Source: Actinomycetota bacterium (GTDB lineage Bacteria > Actinomycetota > Acidimicrobiia > Acidimicrobiales > GCA-2861595). Taken from it: DNA of 5,079 bases. The stretch covers positions 1-5,079 of the forward strand of contig JADDQT010000067.1 of assembly GCA_016781225.1 (NCBI GenBank), given 5' to 3'. The position numbers and the translations under genes were made by a program. Positions 1 through 5,079 of the stretch are shown here, piece by piece (position 1 is the stretch's first letter; each line of letters opens with the position of its first letter). The notes under the pieces were generated by a model, which did no database searches, was not told the origin of the DNA, and saw only the letters and a list, made by a program, of their open reading frames with translations.

Positions 1-497
1 TGACGCCCACCGCCAAGCACTTCCCCGGCCAGGGCGGGCTCCCCGACAGCCACGACGGTCGGGTGGTTTCCGACACCCCTCTGGACGGGCTCAAGTCCCT
101 TGCCGCTGCAGGCTTCGAGCCGGCCTTCCGGGCGGGCGTGCCGGTGGTGATGATGTCCCACGTCACCTACCCCGCGCTCGGTCCGCTGCCAGCCAGCCTG
201 GAGCCCGGCGCCTACCGGTTGCTGCGGTCGCTCGACTTCAAGGGTGTGGCCGTCACGGATGCCCTGGGAATGTCGGCCATCACCGACAAGTGGTCGATAC
301 CCCAGGCGACGGTGATGGCCATGGTCGCCGGCGCGGACATGGTGCTCGCCAACCAGGGTGACCAGGCAACGGCGATGCGAGATGGCGTCGTCGCCGCGGT
401 GAGAGCCGGGCGGTTGCCCGAAGCTCGTCTCGACGAGGCGGTAAGGCGTGTGTTGACTCTCCGGGGCGAGGATCCGTCCACCATGGTTTGCGGCTGA
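1..497 (+). CDS. nagZ: Family 3 glycoside hydrolase, NagZ-type beta-N-acetylhexosaminidase (5' partial)
   Basis: The reading frame is open from base 3, so the true start lies left of the window; 164 residues remain. Near the left edge is KHFPGQG followed by DSH (fragment residues 5-17). This matches the conserved Lys-His and Asp-Ser-His loop of NagZ-type enzymes, in which the loop His serves as the acid/base. Asp86 (bases 258-260), in GVAVTDALGM, fits the family's catalytic nucleophile. AGADMVL and the closing helix RLPEARLDEAVRRVL are typical of the end of the GH3 N-terminal domain. The protein stops there, so no second GH3 domain follows, as in single-domain NagZ. By family knowledge it removes terminal N-acetylglucosamine from peptidoglycan fragments or similar glycosides. 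Whether it is secreted or cytoplasmic cannot be told without the N-terminus. The Gln in KHFPGQG, where many NagZ proteins have His, is a small departure from consensus. Confidence 0.9.
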   Translation, partial: TPTAKHFPGQGGLPDSHDGRVVSDTPLDGLKSLAAAGFEPAFRAGVPVVMMSHVTYPALGPLPASLEPGAYRLLRSLDFKGVAVTDALGMSAITDKWSIPQATVMAMVAGADMVLANQGDQATAMRDGVVAAVRAGRLPEARLDEAVRRVLTLRGEDPSTMVCG

Positions 498-510
498 CTC
501 TGGTTCGAAG

Positions 511-541
511 CTGACTGCCGCTGGGCGGCAACCGCTACACT
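511..541 (+). promoter_or_regulatory. Candidate promoter for the ABC-F gene
   Basis: TACACT at 536-541 fits the TAnnnT pattern of a primary-sigma -10 box and stands out in a GC-rich gap. CTGACT at 511-516 matches four of six bases of a -35 box, but the 19-base spacing is long. A transcript would start near 548, giving a leader of about 98 bases before the ABC-F ATG. No transcript data support this. Confidence 0.35.
516..530. repeat. Short inverted repeat after the nagZ-like gene
   Basis: TGCCGC (516-521) and GCGGCA (525-530) are exact reverse complements around the three-base loop TGG, 18 bases after the nagZ-like stop. No T-run follows, so it is weak as an intrinsic terminator. It lies just upstream of the candidate -10 box at 536-541, between it and any -35 element, so it could instead be an operator. 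A six-base stem in such GC-rich DNA may be chance. Confidence 0.25.
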
Positions 542-571
542 GAGCGACCCGGCGGACAGAACACCGTTGCC

Positions 572-649
572 GTGATCGCCCGCCGTTCCCTGACGCTGCC
601 CTTCGAGTCCCCGCAGCCGGGCCGCCCTTCCGCCATGAGCTCCCAATGA
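572..649 (+). CDS. Possible 25-codon upstream ORF (leader peptide) overlapping the ABC-F start
   Basis: GTG at 572 opens a frame of 25 codons that ends at TGA 647-649. The TGA overlaps the downstream ATG (646-648) in the ATGA arrangement often seen in translational coupling. An internal ATG at 635 would give a four-codon version. The peptide begins MIARRSLTLPF and is Pro/Arg/Ser-rich, with no recognisable domain. No good ribosome-binding site precedes the GTG; GGCGGA at 551-556 is too distant. ABC-F antibiotic-resistance genes in other bacteria are often controlled by translated leader ORFs (for example msr and vga genes), which makes the position suggestive. In DNA this GC-rich, a 25-codon frame also arises easily by chance. 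Confidence 0.25.
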   Translation: MIARRSLTLPFESPQPGRPSAMSSQ

Positions 650-2319
650 CCCTGCACGCCTCACAGCTTCGAATCGAGATCGGCGCCCGCGTCCTGCTCG
701 AGGACGCCAGCTTCCAGGTCAAGGAGGGTGAGAAGGTGGCCCTGGTCGGCCCCAACGGGGCCGGGAAGACCACGCTGCTACGAACGCTGGCCGGAGAGAT
801 CTCCGCTGCCGGAGGTACGGTCACCCGGCCGACGCATCTGGGATGGCTGCCTCAGGACACGACGCCCCGTGGCGACGTCGGGCACCTGCTCACCTACGAC
901 CATCTGCTCGCAGCCAGCCCGCTGGCCCGGGTGCGCGACCACCTCTCCGTGGTGCAGGAGCAGCTCCACGAGGCGGGAGCCGCCGACGACGCCTCCGCCC
1001 TCGACGGGGCGGTGCACCGCTACGGCGAGCTGGAGGAGCGCTTCCGCCTGGGCGGTGGCTATGAGCTGGAGCCGACGGCTGAGCGCATCGCCTACGGGCT
1101 CGGCCTCGACGAGGAGGCGCTCCTCCAGGAGGTGGGCTCCCTGTCCGGCGGCCAGCGCCGGCGCTTGGAGCTGGCCCGCCTCCTCCTGGCCGGGGCAGAC
1201 GTGTTGGTCATGGACGAGCCGACCAACCACCTCGACGCCGAGGCCAAGTCCTTCGTCATGAACTTCCTCCGCACGTCCCGCAGCGCCCTTCTGTTAGTCA
1301 GCCACGACATCGAGCTCATGAGCGAGTCCATCGACCGCGTCTTCGCCCTGGAGCGGGGGCAGCTCGAGATCTACCGCGGTACCTACTCGGAGTTCCTCGG
1401 AAAGCGGGCGCAGCGGGAGGCGGCCGTGGAGCGCGAGGCCAGCAACGCCCAGCGGGAGATCGCCCGCCTCCAGCGCACGGCCGACAAGTTCCGGCAGGGG
1501 AACGCCACCTCCGCCCGGCGGCGCCGGTCCTTGGAGCAGAGGATCGGGCGGATCAGCGACCAGCAGGCCAAGGGCCTGCCTCAGGTCAAGCGTCGAGCCC
1601 TCAAGGTGCGCTTCCCCGAACCGGCTCGCGCCGGCGACGTGGTCCTCGAAGTGGAGGGCCTCAGCAAGCGGCTCGGTGAGAACCCCGTGCTCGTGGACCT
1701 GGCGTTCACGGTCGGCCGGAGCGACGTGTTCCTGGTGGTGGGGCCCAACGGTGCCGGGAAGACCACACTTCTCCGCTGCCTGGCCGGCGTGCTCAACGCC
1801 GACGCGGGCAGCGCCCGCTTCGGCTCCAACGTCACCGTGGGGTACTACTCCCAGGAGCACGAGGACATCCCGGCCGGAGCCAGTGTCCTCCAGGTGATGC
1901 AGGCTGCCGCCTCGTCGGGGGTGTCGATCACCGAGCTGCGCGCCATCCTCGGCCACTTCGGGCTCGTAGGTGACGTCGCCGCCCAAGATGCTTCCACCCT
2001 CTCAGGAGGAGAGAAGACGAAGCTGTCCCTTGCCCGTCTCGTCGCCGGCAAGGCCAACCTGCTCCTCCTCGACGAGCCCACCAACAACCTCGACACCGTT
2101 TCCCGAGAGGCAGTGCTGGCCGCATTGCAGCACTTCGCCGGCACGGTGGTGCTGGTCAGCCACGACGTGGACTTCGTCACCCAGCTGGCTCCCCGGCACG
2201 CAATCGTGATGCCGTCGGGCCGGCTGCTGCCCTTCGACGAGGAGATGCTCGGTCTCGTCGCCCGGCGGGAGCCGGTTGCCGGTGGAGCCACTGCGAGGGG
2301 TGTCGCCCGGGGGGCGTGA
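646..2319 (+). CDS. ABC-F family ATP-binding protein
   Basis: This is a complete 557-residue protein with two ABC ATPase domains and no transmembrane segment, the hallmark of ABC-F proteins. Domain 1 has Walker A GPNGAGKT (35-42), Q-loop Gln70, signature LSGGQ (166-170), Walker B ending MDEPTNHLD with catalytic Glu191, and H-loop His220. A charged helical linker (about 245-325), rich in Arg and Glu, fits the interdomain linker that reaches toward the P-site tRNA in this family. Domain 2 has Walker A GPNGAGKT (366-373), Gln403, signature LSGGE (452-456), Walker B LLLLDEP with Glu477, and His506. Both ATP sites look intact. ABC-F proteins bind the ribosomal E site; some adjust translation and some release antibiotics, and the sequence does not decide which. 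ATG 646 is the first start codon in this frame after a long open stretch. No clear Shine-Dalgarno sequence precedes it, consistent with coupling to the upstream ORF or a weak site. The tail after about residue 540 is short and unstructured. Confidence 0.93.
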   Translation: MTLHASQLRIEIGARVLLEDASFQVKEGEKVALVGPNGAGKTTLLRTLAGEISAAGGTVTRPTHLGWLPQDTTPRGDVGHLLTYDHLLAASPLARVRDHLSVVQEQLHEAGAADDASALDGAVHRYGELEERFRLGGGYELEPTAERIAYGLGLDEEALLQEVGSLSGGQRRRLELARLLLAGADVLVMDEPTNHLDAEAKSFVMNFLRTSRSALLLVSHDIELMSESIDRVFALERGQLEIYRGTYSEFLGKRAQREAAVEREASNAQREIARLQRTADKFRQGNATSARRRRSLEQRIGRISDQQAKGLPQVKRRALKVRFPEPARAGDVVLEVEGLSKRLGENPVLVDLAFTVGRSDVFLVVGPNGAGKTTLLRCLAGVLNADAGSARFGSNVTVGYYSQEHEDIPAGASVLQVMQAAASSGVSITELRAILGHFGLVGDVAAQDASTLSGGEKTKLSLARLVAGKANLLLLDEPTNNLDTVSREAVLAALQHFAGTVVLVSHDVDFVTQLAPRHAIVMPSGRLLPFDEEMLGLVARREPVAGGATARGVARGA

Positions 2320-2334
2320 CGGGCAGCATGACGA

Positions 2335-2357
2335 CGGCCACCGGGCCACGGTGGCCG
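2335..2357 (+). terminator. GC-rich hairpin after the ABC-F gene, terminator-like
   Basis: CGGCCACCG (2335-2343) and CGGTGGCCG (2349-2357) are exact reverse complements, forming a nine-base-pair stem with a five-base loop (GGCCA). It begins 16 bases after the ABC-F stop codon and lies ahead of the glpX promoter candidate. There is no T-run directly after it; the nearest is TTT at 2367-2369. This resembles the U-poor terminator hairpins proposed for actinobacteria. It is symmetrical, so it could work on either strand. Confidence 0.5.
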
Positions 2358-2400
2358 GATCGCCGGTTTGCATTCCGGAGGGATCGCGAGCGGCGGTGAC

Positions 2401-2409
2401 TGCTACCGT
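2401..2409 (+). promoter_or_regulatory. Extended -10 promoter, probably giving a leaderless glpX mRNA
   Basis: TGC followed by TACCGT (2404-2409) matches an extended -10 element (TGn-TAnnnT). Six bases separate it from GTG at 2416, so transcription would begin at or next to the start codon and leave no 5' leader. No convincing -35 box is seen at normal spacing, which is usual for extended -10 promoters. Leaderless mRNAs are common in actinobacteria. The position agrees with choosing 2416 as the glpX start. Confidence 0.5.
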
Positions 2410-2415
2410 GCGCCC

Positions 2416-3396
2416 GTGAGCGAACAACAGACTGAGGTACCCGATCGCAACCTGGGCATGGAACTGGTCAGGGCCACCGAGGCGGGGTCCCTGGCCGCGG
2501 CACGATGGATGGGCCGAGGGGAGAAGGAAAAGGCCGACGGCGCCGCCGTGGAAGCCATGCGTGAGCTGCTCAACACCGTGGCCATGAGCGGCGTGGTGGT
2601 CATAGGCGAGGGCGAGAAGGACGAGGCGCCCATGCTCTTCAACGGTGAGGAGCTCGGTACCGGCGTCCCGCCCAAGGTGGACATCGCCGTGGACCCCGTG
2701 GAGGGCACGACCCTCACCGCGCTCGGCCAGGCCAACGCCCTCTCGGTGATCGCCGCCAGCGACGAGGACACCATGTTCGACCCCGGGCCCACCTTCTACA
2801 TGAGGAAGGTGGTGGTAGGCCCGGTCGCAGCCGGCTCGATCGACATCGACCGTTCTCCCGCCGAGAACCTCGAGGCGGTGGCCAAGGCCCTGGGCAAGTC
2901 GGTCCGTGACGTCACCGCCGTGGTCCTGCAACGGCCCCGCCACGACGATCTCATCGCCGCCATCCGCGAGGCCGGCGCCCGTATCCGGCTGATCAGCGAC
3001 GGCGACGTGGCCGGAGGGATCTCCACCGGCTGGCCGGAGGCAGGCGCCGACATCCTGTTCGGTATCGGCGGTACGCCGGAGGGGGTCATCACCGCCGCCG
3101 CCCTGAAGTGCATGGGAGGCGAGATCCAGGCTCGACTGGCACCCAGCGACGACGAGGAACGCCAGAAGATCGTCGATGCCGGCATCGACCCCGACCAGGT
3201 CCTCGGGACCGACGACCTCGTCAAGGGCGACAACTGCTTCTTCGCCTGCACCGGGATCACCGACGGCGAGCTGGTGTCGGGCGTCCACTACGACAGCCGA
3301 GGAGCCACCACCACTTCGTTGGTCATGCGCTCGAAGTCCGGTACCGTCCGCACCGTCACCGCCCGCTACCCGTCAGAGCACCCGAGGGTTCTCTGA
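2416..3396 (+). CDS. glpX: Fructose-1,6-bisphosphatase class II (GlpX)
   Basis: This 326-residue protein hydrolyses fructose-1,6-bisphosphate to fructose-6-phosphate in gluconeogenesis, in the cytosol, using divalent metal. The family motifs are in order: Asp41 in the EKADGAAVEAM helix, IGEGEKDEAPM (63-73) with metal-binding Glu, AVDPVEGTT (91-99) with Asp93, Glu96 and the Thr pair near the catalytic site, DGDVAGG (195-201), and GIGGTPEGV (216-224) with Glu222. These correspond to the metal and substrate ligands known from E. coli and mycobacterial GlpX. Length is normal and nothing essential is missing. GTG 2416 is preferred because homologues begin shortly before the RNLGMELVRATEAG region and a -10 box lies six bases upstream. 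A TTG at 2368 would add 16 residues (beginning HSGGIASGGD) that do not look like the family and would include the promoter. The product may belong to the GlpX/SEBP group that also accepts sedoheptulose bisphosphate, which sequence alone cannot settle. The stop codon is part of an inverted repeat. Confidence 0.95.
   Translation: MSEQQTEVPDRNLGMELVRATEAGSLAAARWMGRGEKEKADGAAVEAMRELLNTVAMSGVVVIGEGEKDEAPMLFNGEELGTGVPPKVDIAVDPVEGTTLTALGQANALSVIAASDEDTMFDPGPTFYMRKVVVGPVAAGSIDIDRSPAENLEAVAKALGKSVRDVTAVVLQRPRHDDLIAAIREAGARIRLISDGDVAGGISTGWPEAGADILFGIGGTPEGVITAAALKCMGGEIQARLAPSDDEERQKIVDAGIDPDQVLGTDDLVKGDNCFFACTGITDGELVSGVHYDSRGATTTSLVMRSKSGTVRTVTARYPSEHPRVL
3373..3396. terminator. Inverted repeat over the glpX stop codon, possible two-way terminator
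   Basis: TCAGAG (3373-3378) pairs with CTCTGA (3391-3396). After a C/T mismatch the stem continues with ACC (3380-3382) against GGT (3387-3389), leaving the loop CGAG. The right arm contains the glpX TGA. The left arm, read on the other strand, is the TGA of the small minus-strand frame. The site sits between convergent genes, where a bidirectional terminator is expected, but there is no T-run on either side and the stem is interrupted. Confidence 0.35.
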
Positions 3397-3567
3397 GCAC
3401 TCCCGGGGACCGGCGTCAGAGGATGTTGTGGACACGGTGCAGCGTGACCCGCACCGGTCCCGGCAACCGGCAACCTCCAGGCTCCGGTCGTAGGACTCGA
3501 TGAAGCTCGCCGGGATCTCGAAGACGGCGGCGATGGGCCTCGCCTCCCCGGGCGTCGATCCGGCCAC
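3373..3567 (-). CDS. Possible small hypothetical protein, perhaps frameshifted
   Basis: GTG at 3567 opens a 64-codon minus-strand frame. A TATGAT box lies six bases upstream, the same layout as the glpX promoter. The first half (AGSTPGEARPIAAVFEIPAS and on to FIESYDRSLE) has high third-position GC and a protein-like composition. I do not recognise a family. From about 3475 the frame becomes Cys/Ser/Thr-rich, looks less natural, and runs 24 bases into glpX. At that point there is an exact tandem seven-base repeat (GGTTGCC twice on the minus strand). In another frame the same DNA reads LPGPVRVTLHRVHNIL and stops at 3416-3418, just short of glpX. That second half looks more coding-like, so the intact gene may run about 3567 to 3416, with an indel at the repeat. 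It follows the copper ATPase on the same strand, 25 bases after that gene's stop. It may also be no gene at all. Confidence 0.35.
   Translation of the reverse strand: MAGSTPGEARPIAAVFEIPASFIESYDRSLEVAGCRDRCGSRCTVSTTSSDAGPRECSENPRVL
3462..3475. repeat. Tandem seven-base repeat, two copies
   Basis: GGCAACC occurs twice head to tail at 3462-3468 and 3469-3475, and two preceding bases extend the period slightly. The unit is not a multiple of three, so gain or loss of one copy would change the frame of the overlapping small minus-strand ORF. It could be a slippage site, or a place where assembly miscounted copies. Confidence 0.7.
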
Positions 3568-3589
3568 GTCTCGATCATAGAGAGGCCGG
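3560..3589 (-). terminator. Hairpin just after the copB-like stop, overlapping a TATGAT box
   Basis: CCGGCC (3560-3565) pairs with GGCCGG (3584-3589). Inside, TCTC (3569-3572) pairs with GAGA (3580-3583) around a seven-base loop, with three unpaired bases (3566-3568) on one side. On the minus strand it begins three bases after the ATPase stop, the normal place for a terminator, although no T-run follows. The loop contains TATGAT (3579 to 3574 on the minus strand), six bases before GTG 3567, so the same bases could be a leaderless promoter for the small downstream ORF. TTGACT (3597 to 3592) lies only 11 bases from that box, too close to be its -35. Confidence 0.35.
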
Positions 3590-3592
3590 GAG

Positions 3593-5079
3593 TCAACCCT
3601 CGGTCGTCACCATGGCTCGCGCCGGTTCCCAACGCCGCTCGGGCATCGGTTCGGGGCGCAGGTCCAGCCGGCGCAGGAGCTGGGCGTTGAGGGCCACGAC
3701 GATGGTGGAGCCGCTCATGAGCAGAGCACCGACGGCGGGCGCCAGGTCGATGCCCGCCCACGACAGGACCGGCGGCCAGCGGGATGGCCACGATGTTGTA
3801 ACCGGCGGCCCACGTGAGGTTCTGCAGCATCTTGCGGTAGCTGGACTTCGACAAGCGGATGACTCCCACCACCCCGCGAGGGTCGGACGACGCCAGCACC
3901 ACTCCCGCCGACTCGATGGCCACGTCCGTTCCGGCGCCGATGGCGATGCCCACGTCCGCCCTCGCCAGGGCGGGCGCATCGTTGACTCCGTCACCCACCA
4001 TGGCCACGGTCCGGCCTCGTTCCTGCAGCTCGGCCACGGCGGCGTCCTTGTCCTCGGGGAGGACCTCGGCGAAGACCTCGTCCACACCGAGCTCGGCGGC
4101 CACTGCTTCGGCTACTTGGCGAGCGTCGCCGGTGATCATCACCACCCGGATGCCGAGTCGATGCAGCTCCTCCACGGCGGCGCGGGCTTCGGGGCGGATC
4201 TCGTCCTCGAGGGCCAGCGCTCCGGCGACGACGTCCTCTCGCACCAGGTACAGCACTGCCGCGCCTCGCGCCTTCCACGCCGCCACCTCGTCGGCGAGCT
4301 GGGCGGGCTCCTCGAGCCCCCGCTCGCGCAGGAGGGCAGGGCCGCCGACGGCGTAGCGCCGGCCGTCGACACTTGCCTCCACTCCACGCCCCGTGATGGA
4401 GCGGAAGTCCTGGGCTGAGGGCAGCTCACCCCGTGCTCGGGCGGTGGCCGCGATGGCGCGGGCCAGGGGATGCTCGGAGTCGGACTCCACCGCTCCGGCC
4501 AGAGAAAGGATCTCGGACTCGTCGATACCTACGCCGGCCACTCCGGTTACCGTGTGCTCGCCCTTGGTCAGCGTGCCCGTCTTGTCGAAGAGCACGGCAT
4601 CGACGTCCCGCATCCGCTCCAAGGCCAGGCGGTCCTTGACCAGGATCCCGGCACGGGCCGAGACCGCGGTGGACAGCGAGACCACCAGCGGGATGGCCAG
4701 CCCCAGGGCGTGGGGGCAGGCGATGACCAGCACCGTCACGGTGCGGACCACCCCGTCGTCCACCCGGCCCAGGCCGGCCCATGCAAGGAATGTCAGGGCG
4801 CCGGCTCCGGCGGCCACGTAGGAGAGGAGGGCGGCGAAGCGGTCGGCCAGGGCCTGGGCCCGGCTGCCACTCGCCTGTGCCTCGGCGGCCAGGCGCTGGA
4901 TACCGGCCAGTGCGGTGTCGTCTCCAACGGCATCGACGCGCACCCGGATGGACGAGTCGGTCGATACGGTCCCGGCGACGACCCGGTCACCGGGGCCCCT
5001 GGCCACCGGGCGTGACTCACCCGTGACCATGGACTCGTCCAGCTCGGCCTCGCCTTCCACGATCGAGCCATCGGCCGGG
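3593..5079 (-). CDS. copB: CopB-like P1B-3 copper/silver-exporting ATPase, frameshifted and cut by the right edge
   Basis: The window holds the protein from the end of the actuator domain onward; the metal-binding N-terminus and first helices lie beyond base 5079. Counting from the edge codon: PADG (1-4), actuator TGES (19-22), a membrane helix near 83-104, helix 6 with CPH (121-123), phosphorylation site DKTGT (Asp165), SEHP loop (His203-Pro204), TGD (316-318) and hinge GDGVND (362-367). Helix 7 carries N-x6-YN-x4-P (Asn420, Tyr427-Asn428, Pro433). CPH rather than CPC, with this helix 7 motif, is the pattern of P1B-3 pumps, which export Cu(2+), Cu(+) or Ag(+) using ATP. After LAAG (codon 3770-3768) the frame breaks. 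The frame starting at 3769 restores VLSWAGIDLAPAVGALLMSG with P-x6-MS-x-ST-x5-N, the P1B-3 helix 8 signature, and ends at TGA 3593-3595. As written, the unshifted frame runs through an Arg/Pro-rich tail to 3366, inside glpX. This is either a real two-base loss or an assembly error. Confidence 0.9.

Noticed and set aside
1294..1986. A 230-codon open frame on the minus strand inside the ABC-F gene
   Set aside because: It lies wholly within the ABC-F coding region, has no recognisable domain, and its composition is that of an antisense shadow.
2368..2415. TTG start adding 16 residues to GlpX
   Set aside because: The added residues do not resemble GlpX N-termini, and the -10 box lies within this stretch, so the mRNA probably begins at 2416.
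2002..3288. A 428-codon open frame on the minus strand across the ABC-F end and most of glpX
   Set aside because: It is antisense to two clearly recognisable genes and crosses their intergenic region. Its product is His/Gly/Asp-rich with no motif, as expected for a shadow frame in GC-rich DNA.
3366..3767. A long Arg/Pro/Ala-rich C-terminal extension of the copper ATPase as a new domain
   Set aside because: The neighbouring frame carries the exact family helix 8 signature and a natural stop at 3593, so the extension is best explained as out-of-frame translation after a frameshift.
3612..4418. A 268-codon open frame on the plus strand opposite copB
   Set aside because: It is antisense to well-conserved P-type ATPase motifs (TGD, GDGVND) and has a low-complexity Arg/Gly/His composition.
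1..5079. CRISPR array, tRNA, insertion sequence or prophage element
   Set aside because: I saw no regularly spaced repeats, cloverleaf-like segments, transposase or integrase motifs, or terminal inverted repeats.

Overview
The window is about two-thirds G+C, with dense coding, strong G/C bias at third codon positions and candidate leaderless promoters (a -10 box about six bases before a GTG start). This suggests a high-GC Gram-positive, most likely an actinobacterium (Actinomycetota), possibly from a metagenome assembly. No finer placement can be made from the sequence alone.

Layout, left to right. (1) Bases 1-497, plus strand: the C-terminal part of a family 3 glycoside hydrolase of the NagZ (beta-N-acetylhexosaminidase) type, cut by the left edge. 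(2) Bases 498-645: a 148-base gap with a small inverted repeat, a candidate -10 box and a possible 25-codon upstream ORF whose TGA overlaps the next gene's ATG. (3) Bases 646-2319, plus strand: a complete two-domain ABC-F ATPase, a ribosome-acting ABC protein with no membrane domain. (4) Bases 2320-2415: a strong GC-rich hairpin, then an extended -10 box directly before the next start. (5) Bases 2416-3396, plus strand: class II fructose-1,6-bisphosphatase (GlpX). (6) Bases 3397-3592: a convergent junction with hairpins and a possible small minus-strand gene containing a tandem 7-base repeat. (7) Bases 3593-5079, minus strand: most of a CopB-like P1B-3 copper/silver ATPase. It is cut by the right edge and broken by a frameshift near 3769, so the last membrane helix is read in another frame.

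The genes do not form an obvious pathway. NagZ acts in cell-wall recycling, ABC-F in translation or antibiotic protection, GlpX in gluconeogenesis and CopB in metal export. The three plus-strand genes have gaps of 148 and 96 bases with promoter-like sequence in each, so they are probably separate transcription units. I see no CRISPR array, RNA gene, insertion sequence or integrase, and no convincing new multi-gene system. The points most worth checking are the copB frameshift, the leader ORF ahead of the ABC-F gene, and the small repeat-containing ORF at the convergent junction.
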